DNA of 64,000 nucleotides from an uncultured Alistipes sp. (GTDB lineage Bacteria > Bacteroidota > Bacteroidia > Bacteroidales > Rikenellaceae), in contig CALUNG010000007.1 of the NCBI GenBank assembly GCA_944321955.1, positions 1 through 64,000 of the forward strand. Reading direction: 5' to 3'. A model generated the notes under the pieces. The model saw only the letters and a list, made by a program, of their open reading frames with translations, was not told the origin of the DNA and did not search any database. Positions 1-7,949 of this stretch are shown here, piece by piece; positions within the stretch are counted from its first letter, which is position 1, and every line of letters starts with the position of its first letter. The position numbers and the translations under genes are program-made.

Positions 1-1882
1 TGGAGAGTGTGCGGTTGCCGGCCGAACCGGTTATTTCAGGCAGGTTCTCGATGGCGTCGAGAACAACCGAAGCTATCTCGATGGAGTGCGTGTCGTTTGG
101 CCTCCATGTCAGATTTCCGATGTTGAGGATGCGGTCGCCGTTTTCGGCCGTGTAGACGTTGCTCTGACCGGCGGCCGGAACAATCATCTGCTTGAGATTT
201 ACCGAGAAGTTGAGCTCGACCTCGTCGACCGGGAAGATCGTTCCGTCTGGTATCGATGCCGTGACAGTAGCCCTGACCTGTCCGCCGTCGGGTGTGGCGA
301 GCTGCAGACGGTCGATCGTCGCAATTTCGTCTGGAATATCTATAACCTTGTTGATCCTGGGGTAGTTGCTTTCGTCGAGGTTGAAATCGAAATACTGCTC
401 GCGCATCGAAACTTCGCTGTCGGCCAGATCGATCGTGAACCGCGCTCCGTCGACGATGGCAGTCATGGTGACAGGCGTGGTCTCGGGCAGGATCTTGGAA
501 AGCATGATCTCCTTGCCGGCCGGCAGGTCGTCGATCGATGCCGAAATTTCGGTCTGCAGCGTCAATTGGCCGCCCTTGAGTTCTGTTTCGCACTTCGTGC
601 AGTCTATGGAGGTCAGCATGAAGCGCAAGCCGTTTTCGAGATCGCGCAGCGGAGCCGTAATCCTGTTTGAGGCCGTATCGAGGTATCCGTCGGCATCGGG
701 AGCCAGTATAAAACCTTCTGGTAACTGGACTGTCGTGGTGATGATGTCGCTTTCGAGCCATTCAATCCCTTCGATCGAGACAGTAATGGGGGCATTGTCG
801 AATGCGATACGGTCGATCGACGAGATACTTTCGGGTATTCCGTTGAACGTGTAGGTGACGGGCGTCGTCTGCGAGGCGTTATCGATATGAATGGTGTTGG
901 TTACTACCTGCATGTCGTTGTATTGCGGGGCAGCCGATATTTCGAGTGCGGGAGCGAACGAGGCGTTGTAGTATCCCTCTACGGCTTCGAAATTAACATC
1001 GAGCGCATACTCGAAACTGTCGTCGATCTCGGCTACGGCACCCGAACGCGCGCGTCCCGTCAGGTCGATCGAACGCAGGTATGTCGTAAATACGGTTTTC
1101 TCGCTGCCGGGCGTCAACCGGTATCCGTCAACCGTAAACGTATTGCCGAGAGATGTGCCGCGGCCGTCTGTCAACTCGTATCCCGACGGGAACGTTACGC
1201 TGATGTCGACGCTGCCGTCGCCGACAATGCTTTTCAGTCCGTTGAGAGCCAGTGTGATGCTTACGGGCGATCCGACTGAAGCGTCCTCGCCGAAATAAAC
1301 CTTGCTGACGCTCTGTATCTCCTCGGGTATGTCGAACGAGGCGCTGAAACTCTCGCTGCCCGACAGTTGCAGGTGTTGCTGACCGAGCGCCGGTATGTTT
1401 CCCGAAGGCATCTGGATGCCCGTATCTATCTCCTTCGAGATCGAAATTGCGGCTACGCTTGCCTTGGGATCGATGTCGGGGTAGTCGAGCATGACCGGAG
1501 TTTCGGTGCGGCTGAACTCGAAATAGTCTGGAACGGCCGGCGCCGTGAAGGTTATGGGATCGATTGCGGGCGAGAGTCCTTCGATCGTCGGCATTGTTAT
1601 GCCGTCGACGGTGAACGTGTCGTTGTCGCCGGAGTACTTTATCTTGTAGACTCCGTCTTCGTCGACAAGTTCGGTGTTCTTGTCTCCGATAATTTCACCG
1701 AGGCTCTTTTCCGCGATGTTGGCAAGAGGCAGAGTGACGACGTCGCCGCCGACGGTGATTTCGGTCGAGATGTTGTTGAGATCGTATGCATCGTCGATGC
1801 ACGATGTGCCTAAAACGACTGTTGAAGCAACAATGGTGAATGTCAGAATGTTGTGTGCGAGTTTGCTGTAGAATCTTCTCAT
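1..1882 (-). CDS. Large repeat-containing surface lipoprotein, 3' end outside the window
   Basis: The frame is open from an ATG at 1882 down to base 1, about 627 codons with no stop, so the C-terminus is missing. The product starts with a lipoprotein signal peptide ending LGTSC (Cys about residue 28), followed by IDD. Acidic residues after the Cys resemble Bacteroidetes surface-export signals. The rest is predicted secreted and beta-rich. Three segments begin with the same anchor: IPEEIQSVSKVYFG (about residue 182), IPESISSIDRIAFD (about 346) and IPDEIATIDRLQLA (about 514), which suggests tandem domains of about 165 residues. A TAnnTTTG promoter lies about 40 bp upstream. I do not recognise a named family, and no enzymatic motif is visible. 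It is probably an outer-membrane-anchored surface protein (inference). Confidence 0.8.
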   Translation of the reverse strand, partial: MRRFYSKLAHNILTFTIVASTVVLGTSCIDDAYDLNNISTEITVGGDVVTLPLANIAEKSLGEIIGDKNTELVDEDGVYKIKYSGDNDTFTVDGITMPTIEGLSPAIDPITFTAPAVPDYFEFSRTETPVMLDYPDIDPKASVAAISISKEIDTGIQMPSGNIPALGQQHLQLSGSESFSASFDIPEEIQSVSKVYFGEDASVGSPVSITLALNGLKSIVGDGSVDISVTFPSGYELTDGRGTSLGNTFTVDGYRLTPGSEKTVFTTYLRSIDLTGRARSGAVAEIDDSFEYALDVNFEAVEGYYNASFAPALEISAAPQYNDMQVVTNTIHIDNASQTTPVTYTFNGIPESISSIDRIAFDNAPITVSIEGIEWLESDIITTTVQLPEGFILAPDADGYLDTASNRITAPLRDLENGLRFMLTSIDCTKCETELKGGQLTLQTEISASIDDLPAGKEIMLSKILPETTPVTMTAIVDGARFTIDLADSEVSMREQYFDFNLDESNYPRINKVIDIPDEIATIDRLQLATPDGGQVRATVTASIPDGTIFPVDEVELNFSVNLKQMIVPAAGQSNVYTAENGDRILNIGNLTWRPNDTHSIEIASVVLDAIENLPEITGSAGNRTLS

Positions 1883-1922
1883 TGAAATTCCGGTTAAAAC
1901 AATACTTGGGGGCTTTACGGCG

Positions 1923-1930
1923 CAAAAGTA
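1923..1930 (-). promoter_or_regulatory. Bacteroidetes -7 promoter element for the lipoprotein gene
   Basis: On the minus strand this reads TACTTTTG, a full match to TAnnTTTG, 40 bp before the ATG at 1882. The rest of the 183-bp gap to uvrC shows no other gene. Confidence 0.55.
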
Positions 1931-2050
1931 ATAATTTCTGTTTGAAAACGACATTGCTATATGTTAAAAATATATTGAAAAAAGAGGGATGCATTGTCGC
2001 TTTTCCGAAATAAAAGCCTTCGGGACCTCTTGTTTTTCATCCGGAATTTT

Positions 2051-2058
2051 TAATTTTG
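2051..2058 (+). promoter_or_regulatory. -7 promoter element immediately before uvrC
   Basis: TAATTTTG matches TAnnTTTG, and a TTG at 2030-2032 sits 18 bp upstream as a possible -33 element. It ends only 7 bp before the uvrC ATG, so a transcript from it would have almost no leader. Confidence 0.5.
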
Positions 2059-2065
2059 TCGAACC

Positions 2066-3904
2066 ATGCCGCAACAAGAACATCTCTCACTGAAGGAGCA
2101 GGTGGCGCTGCTGCCGTTGAGTCCGGGCGTATATCAGTTTCTCGACGCCTCGGGCAAGATAATCTATGTCGGCAAGGCGAAGAGCCTGCGCAAACGCGTT
2201 TCGTCCTATTTCGTGCAGAACAAGGATCACAGCGCAAAGGTTCGTGTCATGGTTCGGCACATAGTCGAGATTCGTCACATCGTCGTGGGAAGCGAGACCG
2301 ATGCCCTGCTGTTGGAGAACTCGCTGATCAAGACGCTTCAGCCACGTTACAACATCCTGCTCAAGGACGACAAGACCTACCCGTGGATCGTCGTACGCAA
2401 CGAACCGTTCCCGAGGGTGCAGTCCACGCGCCGGCTTGTACGCGACGGATCACGCTATTTCGGACCGTATGGATCGGTCGGCATGCAGCACAGCGTGCTG
2501 GAGTTTATCCGCGAGTCCGTGCCGTTGCGTACCTGCGGTCTGAATCTGACTCGGGCATCCATTGCCAAGGGGAAATATTCGCCGTGCCTGCAGTACCATC
2601 TGGGCAACTGCAAGGCCCCGTGCATCGGGGTTCAGAGCGAGGAGGAGTATGCCCGGTTTCTGGATATGGCCGTGTCGGTTCTCAAGGGCGACCTGCGTCC
2701 GGTGCGTGCATATCTCGAGGCCGAGATGCAGCGTGCCGCCTCCGAATTGAAATTCGAGGTGGCGCAACGCTACAAGTCGCGTCTCGACGCGCTGGAGAAC
2801 TACCGCAGCCGTTCGGTCATAGTCAGTGCCCGTATTGTCGACGTGGATGTCTTCTCGCTGCTGGTCGACGACGATACGGCATATTGTAATTTCGTCCGCA
2901 TACGCAACGGATCCGTTGTCGGTGTATATACGGTCCGGCTGTCGTGCGGCGTGGAGTCGGACGAGGCCGAGATGTTGACGCTGGGCATACAGCATGCCGT
3001 CGAGAATGTGGCGGGAGAGTTGTCGCGTGAGGTCATAGTGCCGTTTCTGCCGTCGGCGGCGATGCTCTTCGACGGTGTCACCTTTACGGTGCCGAAACGC
3101 GGCGAAAAACTCGAACTTCTGGAGTTCTCGCTCAAGAGCGCGAAAATATACAGGGCCGAACAGCTAAAGAATCTCGAAATAAAGAATCCCGAACGCCATA
3201 CCGAACGCCTGATGAATGCCATGCAGAAGGAGTTGCACCTCGATCGTCAGCCGCGGCATATCGAGTGTTTCGATAACTCTAACCTGCAGGGAACCAATCC
3301 AGTAGCTTCGTGTGTCGTGTTCCGCGACGGTCGTCCCTCACGCAAGGAGTATCGCCATTTCAATGTCAAGACGGTTGTCGGGGCCGACGATTTCGCCTCG
3401 ATGCGTGAAATAGTTTATCGCCGATATCGCCGTTTGCTCGACGAGGGGGCCGAACTGCCGGATCTTATCGTTGTCGACGGCGGCAAGGGGCAACTTTCGA
3501 GCGCCTATTCCGTCCTGTGCGAACTCGGCATTGAAAAACAGGTGCCGATTGTCGGCCTTGCCAAGCGTATCGAGGAGATATACTATCCCCATGATCCGAT
3601 GCCGTACTACCTGATCCGGACGGGCGAGCCGCTGAAGGTGATCTGCCATTTGCGTGACGAGGCGCACCGTTTTGGGATAACATTCCACCGTCAGAAGCGC
3701 AGCAATGCGTTTATCCACAGTGAGCTTGAAACGATAAAGGGCGTCGGCGAAAAGTCGATAGCCGCTCTCCTCAAACGCTTCAGGAGCGTTGCTCGCCTCC
3801 GTAATGCCAGCCTGGCGGATATAGCCGAAGTAGTAGGTCCTGCTAAGGCTGCAGCAATTGTCGCTGCACTTTCTAACGGGAAAAAACCGGAAAACGAAGT
3901 CTGA
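2066..3904 (+). CDS. uvrC: Excinuclease ABC subunit C (UvrC)
   Basis: The 612-residue product is the dual-incision nuclease of nucleotide excision repair, acting with UvrA and UvrB in the cytoplasm. The N-terminal GIY-YIG nuclease domain is seen as GVYQF (about 21-25) and IYVGKA (about 33-38). A central UVR-type UvrB-contact region follows near 205-240. The C-terminal RNase H-like nuclease domain contains ECFDNSNLQG and LIVVDGGKGQL, and helix-hairpin-helix repeats (IKGVGEKS, VVGPAKAAAI) end the protein. Length is normal for the family. The start is the only ATG before the GIY-YIG domain. The gene stands alone, with a promoter element directly upstream and a transporter gene 115 bp downstream. 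Confidence 0.97.
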   Translation: MPQQEHLSLKEQVALLPLSPGVYQFLDASGKIIYVGKAKSLRKRVSSYFVQNKDHSAKVRVMVRHIVEIRHIVVGSETDALLLENSLIKTLQPRYNILLKDDKTYPWIVVRNEPFPRVQSTRRLVRDGSRYFGPYGSVGMQHSVLEFIRESVPLRTCGLNLTRASIAKGKYSPCLQYHLGNCKAPCIGVQSEEEYARFLDMAVSVLKGDLRPVRAYLEAEMQRAASELKFEVAQRYKSRLDALENYRSRSVIVSARIVDVDVFSLLVDDDTAYCNFVRIRNGSVVGVYTVRLSCGVESDEAEMLTLGIQHAVENVAGELSREVIVPFLPSAAMLFDGVTFTVPKRGEKLELLEFSLKSAKIYRAEQLKNLEIKNPERHTERLMNAMQKELHLDRQPRHIECFDNSNLQGTNPVASCVVFRDGRPSRKEYRHFNVKTVVGADDFASMREIVYRRYRRLLDEGAELPDLIVVDGGKGQLSSAYSVLCELGIEKQVPIVGLAKRIEEIYYPHDPMPYYLIRTGEPLKVICHLRDEAHRFGITFHRQKRSNAFIHSELETIKGVGEKSIAALLKRFRSVARLRNASLADIAEVVGPAKAAAIVAALSNGKKPENEV

Positions 3905-3974
3905 CTACAGTTTTTTTCGTTGATTCATCGTGAAAATCGGTATAAATACATACCGTTATGTGTCGGCAATACAG

Positions 3975-3982
3975 TACCTTTG
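3975..3982 (+). promoter_or_regulatory. -7 promoter element for the YeiH-type transporter
   Basis: TACCTTTG is a full TAnnTTTG match 37 bp before the ATG at 4020. It lies inside the longest possible reading frame (ATG at 3930) and therefore argues for the later start. Confidence 0.65.
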
Positions 3983-4019
3983 GACACAAATGTGTAAACC
4001 CCTGAAACGATTCACAATC

Positions 4020-5315
4020 ATGAAAAACTGGATAGACTCCTTCAAAACCGAGGATTGGGTGGTGACATTCATCAGCATTCCTCTGCTCGTACTTGCAGGC
4101 TTCGCCTCGTTCCTGCCCGGTAAGGGCCCAGCCGTGCCCTCAGACCTTACAAATGCCAATGCATGGATAAATATCGGCGTACTCTTCGTCATAGCCCTTG
4201 TCGTGCTGTATGCCGGAAACCGCATGCTTAACCGTCCGTTGCGCGGACTGCTGGCTTCGTTCGTGGTGGTGTTCGCCATCTCGATACTGGCGCAGTGGGT
4301 AGCCAAGCTGCAGTTGGTGAAGTACTACGGATTCGAGGCCGTATTCTTCTCCGTGATCTTCGGACTGCTGATCCGGAATCTGTTCCATATCCCCGACTGG
4401 CTCAAACCTGCAATACAGGGCGAGTTTTTTATAAAGATAGGTGTCGTGTGCCTCGGTGCCACGATTCTGTTCCGTGATGTCATGAGTTCGGGCATCATGG
4501 GCCTGCTGCAGGCCGTAGTGGTGGTTGCGGCCGTGTGGTTTTTCGCCTTCTTCATCGCCCGCAGGCTGAAGGTCGACCGCAGCTCGGCCATGACCCTTGC
4601 CAGCGGCGTGTCGATATGCGGCGTTTCGGCCTGCATCACAGCCTCGCGCGTGGCCGGTACCGATGACCGCAAACTCTCGTACATCGTGTCGGTCGTGCTT
4701 ATTGTCGTAGTGCCGATGATCTATCTCATGCCGTGGCTGGCGCACATCATCGTGCCGATGCTTTCGGATGATCCGGTGGTGCAGCAGGAGATTGCCGGAG
4801 CATGGATCGGCGGTACGATCGATACCACCAGCGGCGTGGCTGCTTCGTCGGAGATCTACGGCGAGCAGGCCAACAAGGTGGCCGTCATCGTCAAGGCCAC
4901 GCAGAACGTACTGATCGGCGTTGTGGCATTCTTCATTGCCCTCTATCTCTCGACCCGTGGCGAGAACGGTGCGAAACGTCGTCCTTCGGCGTCGATCGTG
5001 TGGGAAAAGTTCCCCAAGTTCGTGCTCGGATTCGTGGTGGCGTCGCTCGTCTTCAGCCTGTGTCAGTCCTATGGCGTCTTCCCCGATGCGTCGGCCTCGA
5101 AACTCGCAGAAACGGGACTTGCCAAGACATTCTCGACATTCTTCTTCTCGCTGGCATTCGTCTGCATCGGTCTCGACACCCGTCTCAAGGATATCGTCTC
5201 ACGTGAAAACCGCAATGTGCTCTATGCCTTCCTCGGGGCGCAGACGTTCAACGTCGTGGTTACTTTCCTGCTTGCCTGGCTGTTGTTCGGGGTGCTGAAA
5301 CCGATGTTTGCATAG
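4020..5315 (+). CDS. YeiH/UPF0324-family putative sulfate exporter
   Basis: A 431-residue polytopic inner-membrane protein with about ten hydrophobic segments. It matches the conserved YeiH family (PF03601), often labelled putative sulfate exporter, although substrates are poorly established. Family-like stretches include IFGLLIRNLF, KIGVVCLGATILF, GVSICGVSACITASRV and GAWIGGTIDTTSGVAASSEI. The longest frame begins at 3930, but a promoter element at 3975-3982 and the amphipathic start MKNWIDSF favour 4020. No partner gene for sulfur metabolism is adjacent; the flavodiiron gene downstream has its own promoter. The family call is firm, the substrate is not. Confidence 0.88.
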   Translation: MKNWIDSFKTEDWVVTFISIPLLVLAGFASFLPGKGPAVPSDLTNANAWINIGVLFVIALVVLYAGNRMLNRPLRGLLASFVVVFAISILAQWVAKLQLVKYYGFEAVFFSVIFGLLIRNLFHIPDWLKPAIQGEFFIKIGVVCLGATILFRDVMSSGIMGLLQAVVVVAAVWFFAFFIARRLKVDRSSAMTLASGVSICGVSACITASRVAGTDDRKLSYIVSVVLIVVVPMIYLMPWLAHIIVPMLSDDPVVQQEIAGAWIGGTIDTTSGVAASSEIYGEQANKVAVIVKATQNVLIGVVAFFIALYLSTRGENGAKRRPSASIVWEKFPKFVLGFVVASLVFSLCQSYGVFPDASASKLAETGLAKTFSTFFFSLAFVCIGLDTRLKDIVSRENRNVLYAFLGAQTFNVVVTFLLAWLLFGVLKPMFA

Positions 5316-5345
5316 CTGGTTTTTCTCGGATGTGCAAAATATTTA

Positions 5346-5353
5346 TATATTTG
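5346..5353 (+). promoter_or_regulatory. -7 promoter element for the flavodiiron gene
   Basis: TATATTTG matches TAnnTTTG and lies 17 bp before the ATG at 5371 (29 bp before the alternative ATG at 5383). Confidence 0.65.
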
Positions 5354-5370
5354 CACCGTTTTCCGACTGA

Positions 5371-6543
5371 ATGTACATTGCTATGCTTGAAAAATTCATA
5401 ACCGATTCGATCGTCTACATCGGTGTGGACGACAGGAACATCGATCTGTTCGAGAGCCAGTACGTCGTTCCCCACGGCGTGTCGTACAACTCGTATGTTA
5501 TTCTCGACGAGAAGATTGCCGTGATGGACACGGTCGATGCACGCATGCTCGACGAGTGGTTTCCACGTCTGGAAGCGGTGCTCGACGGCCGCCAGCCCGA
5601 TTATCTGGTAGTGTCGCACATGGAGCCCGACCATGCAGCCGGTATTGCCGCCATCGCCGAGCGTTATCCCGACATGAAGATTGTCGGAAACCTCAAGACA
5701 TTTACCATGATTTCGCAGTTCTTCGGTCTCGACCTTTCGGATCGCGCCGAGACGGTGAAGGAGGGGGCGACACTTTCGCTCGGAAAGCATACGCTGCAGT
5801 TCCTGATGGCTCCGATGGTACACTGGCCCGAGGTTATGGTTACCTACGACCAGTATGACCGCGTGCTGTTCAGTGCCGATGCCTTCGGAAAGTTCGGGAC
5901 ACTCGACACCGACGAGGAGTGGACAGACGAGGCTCGCAGGTACTACTTCAATATCGTTGGAAAGTACGGTGCGCAGGTGCAGGCGCTGCTCCGCAAGGTG
6001 TCGGCGCTCGACGTCTCGATGATACTGCCGCTGCACGGACCTGTCCTTAAGGAGAATCTCGGATATTACACAGGCAAATACGATACATGGAGCCGCTACG
6101 AGCCCGAAGAGAATGGCGTATTCATCGCCGTGGCATCCATATATGGACATACGATGCGTGCGGCACGTGAACTCGCCTCTATGCTTGAGGAGCGTGGCGT
6201 TGCAGTACGCGTATGCGACCTTGCACGTGAGGATATGGCCGAGGCTGTCGGCAATGCTTTCCGCTATTCGGCGATGGCCGTTGCTTCATCGTCGTACGAT
6301 GCCGGACTCTTCCCTCCGATGGAGCATTTCCTGATGCACCTTCGCGACAAGGGATTCCGCAATCGCCGAGTCGCTGTAATCGAGAACGGTTCGTGGGCCC
6401 CGTCGGCATGCAAGCACATGCTGGCGATGCTTGAGGCCATGAAGGATCTCGACATCTGCGAGAAGAAGGTCTTGATACGCTCGAGCCATAATGACGGCAA
6501 TCTTTGCGAACTGAGTTATTTGTCGGAGTGGCTTTCGGAATAG
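5371..6543 (+). CDS. A-type flavodiiron protein (FprA-like oxygen/NO reductase)
   Basis: The 390-residue cytoplasmic enzyme has a metallo-beta-lactamase-like diiron domain (about 1-245) fused to a flavodoxin domain (about 248-390). The diiron ligands of the family are visible: H83, E85, D87 and H88 in HMEPDHAAG, H151, D170 in FSADAFG, and H222 in LPLHG. The flavodoxin domain starts IAVASIYGHT, consistent with an FMN phosphate loop. Such proteins reduce O2 to water or NO to N2O and protect anaerobes. No rubredoxin domain is fused and no rubredoxin gene is adjacent, so the electron donor is unknown. An ATG at 5383 is an equally plausible start and would remove four residues. Confidence 0.95.
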   Translation: MYIAMLEKFITDSIVYIGVDDRNIDLFESQYVVPHGVSYNSYVILDEKIAVMDTVDARMLDEWFPRLEAVLDGRQPDYLVVSHMEPDHAAGIAAIAERYPDMKIVGNLKTFTMISQFFGLDLSDRAETVKEGATLSLGKHTLQFLMAPMVHWPEVMVTYDQYDRVLFSADAFGKFGTLDTDEEWTDEARRYYFNIVGKYGAQVQALLRKVSALDVSMILPLHGPVLKENLGYYTGKYDTWSRYEPEENGVFIAVASIYGHTMRAARELASMLEERGVAVRVCDLAREDMAEAVGNAFRYSAMAVASSSYDAGLFPPMEHFLMHLRDKGFRNRRVAVIENGSWAPSACKHMLAMLEAMKDLDICEKKVLIRSSHNDGNLCELSYLSEWLSE

Positions 6544-6565
6544 AGCTGCGAACAAATTATAACGA

Positions 6566-6600
6566 AAGCCGCCATATTCATCAAGTGAATATGGCGGCTT
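6566..6600. terminator. Bidirectional terminator between flavodiiron and response-regulator genes
   Basis: A perfect 15-bp stem (6566-6580 with 6586-6600) around a 5-nt loop lies between two convergent genes. The stem begins AAGCC and ends GGCTT, so both strands end in short U-tracts. Confidence 0.85.
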
Positions 6601-6603
6601 CAT

Positions 6604-7947
6604 CTATTCTATGCCGTATGTGCGGAGTTTGTTGTACAGCGTCTTGCGGTCGATGCCGAGCATCTTGGCTGCCAGCGACTTGTTGCCGTTTGCGGCGGCG
6701 AGGGCCTGCCGTATGCGCGACTCCTCCTCGTCGGGATCGCGCAGCAGGGTATTGCCTGTCGCAGGTGCCTCCTTTATTTCAGCCGGCAGTTCTCTCAGCG
6801 TGATGTATTCGTCGGCGGCAAGCAGCGTGGCGCACATTACCGTATTCTTGAGCTGACGCAGATTGCCTGGCCAGTCGTATGCCCTAAGGGCAGCGGCAAC
6901 CGTACGGTCGAAACCGGTCACCTGTTTGCCCAGTTCTCGGTTGGCCTGGTCGAGAAAGAAGTCCGCATAGAGCATGATATCCTCACGTTGCTCGCGCAAT
7001 GGCGGTACGCGGAGCGAAAACTCGTTTATGCGGTGGTATAGGTCTGCCCGGAACGTGCCGCGCATGATGGCTGCTTCGAGATTTTCGTTTGTGGCGACTA
7101 CCAGACGTATGTCCGTCGGTATCTCGCGGTTGCCGCCAACGCGTCGTATGCGCCGCTCCTGCAGCGCTCTGAGCAGCTGTATCTGTGTCTCGTAGTTGAG
7201 ATTTCCGACTTCGTCGAGAAAGAGCGTGCCGCCGTTGGCCGCCTCGAAGGCACCGACCTTGTCGCCCAAGGCTCCGGTGAACGATCCCTTGACGTGTCCG
7301 AAAAATTCGGATGCAGCCAGCTCTTTCGGAATCGTACCGCAGTCTATCGCCACGAAAGGTTTGCCGCTGCGTCGGCTGCTGTCATGTATGAGGCGTGCAA
7401 TGTGCTCCTTGCCCGTTCCGCTTTCGCCGCTGATGAGTACCGACATGTTTGTCGGCGCCACGAGCCGTACATGTTCGTAGAGACGGCATGCAGCATCGCA
7501 CCGGCCCTCTATATACGAGTCGGCAGCCGAACTGCTGCCCGTAATCGCTGCGGATTCTTTGCCGAAAGTCTCTTTGCGGCGCTTTTCGCCTGCCGCGATG
7601 GCCTCGTTTATCTTCTTGAGCAGCTCGTCGGTATTTACGGGCTTGGCTATGTAGTCGCTGGCGCCGAGCTTCATGCTTATTACGGCGTTGCTGATGTCGG
7701 CGTAGCTGGTCATCACAATTGCCGGTATCTGCTCGTTGCGCTCGCCGAGCCACTGCAACAGATATATGCCGTCCTGATCGGGCAGACGCATGTCGGTCAG
7801 GAGCAGCGAGAACCGTCTCTCGGTGAGCATCCTGCGTGCGGCACTGACGCTGCTCGCCGTCTCGACCTCGAAGCCCTGCTTCACCAGCCACGTCTTGAGC
7901 ATCAGTGCGAATGTTATGTCGTCGTCAACGATCAGAATACTGTGCAT
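6604..7947 (-). CDS. NtrC-family sigma-54-dependent response regulator
   Basis: The 447-residue product has a receiver domain (about 1-120) with phospho-acceptor Asp near residue 52 in LLLTDMRLPDQDG. An AAA+ sigma-54 activation domain follows (Walker A GESGTGKE; the sigma-54-contact loop GSFTGA; Walker B TLFLDEVG). A C-terminal Fis-type helix-turn-helix ends LGIDRKTLYNKLRTYGI. It should bind DNA upstream of sigma-54 promoters and remodel RpoN holoenzyme by ATP hydrolysis. The ATG at 7947 is two bases after the kinase stop; a GTG at 7953 is possible. The kinase and regulator form one operon, directly downstream of a SusC/SusD pair. rpoN lies at 36540 in this window. Confidence 0.95.
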   Translation of the reverse strand: MHSILIVDDDITFALMLKTWLVKQGFEVETASSVSAARRMLTERRFSLLLTDMRLPDQDGIYLLQWLGERNEQIPAIVMTSYADISNAVISMKLGASDYIAKPVNTDELLKKINEAIAAGEKRRKETFGKESAAITGSSSAADSYIEGRCDAACRLYEHVRLVAPTNMSVLISGESGTGKEHIARLIHDSSRRSGKPFVAIDCGTIPKELAASEFFGHVKGSFTGALGDKVGAFEAANGGTLFLDEVGNLNYETQIQLLRALQERRIRRVGGNREIPTDIRLVVATNENLEAAIMRGTFRADLYHRINEFSLRVPPLREQREDIMLYADFFLDQANRELGKQVTGFDRTVAAALRAYDWPGNLRQLKNTVMCATLLAADEYITLRELPAEIKEAPATGNTLLRDPDEEESRIRQALAAANGNKSLAAKMLGIDRKTLYNKLRTYGIE

Positions 7948-7949
7948 GT

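Noticed and set aside
2037..2237. Short minus-strand frame at the uvrC 5' end
   Set aside because: Antisense to conserved GIY-YIG codons, no start context or domain.
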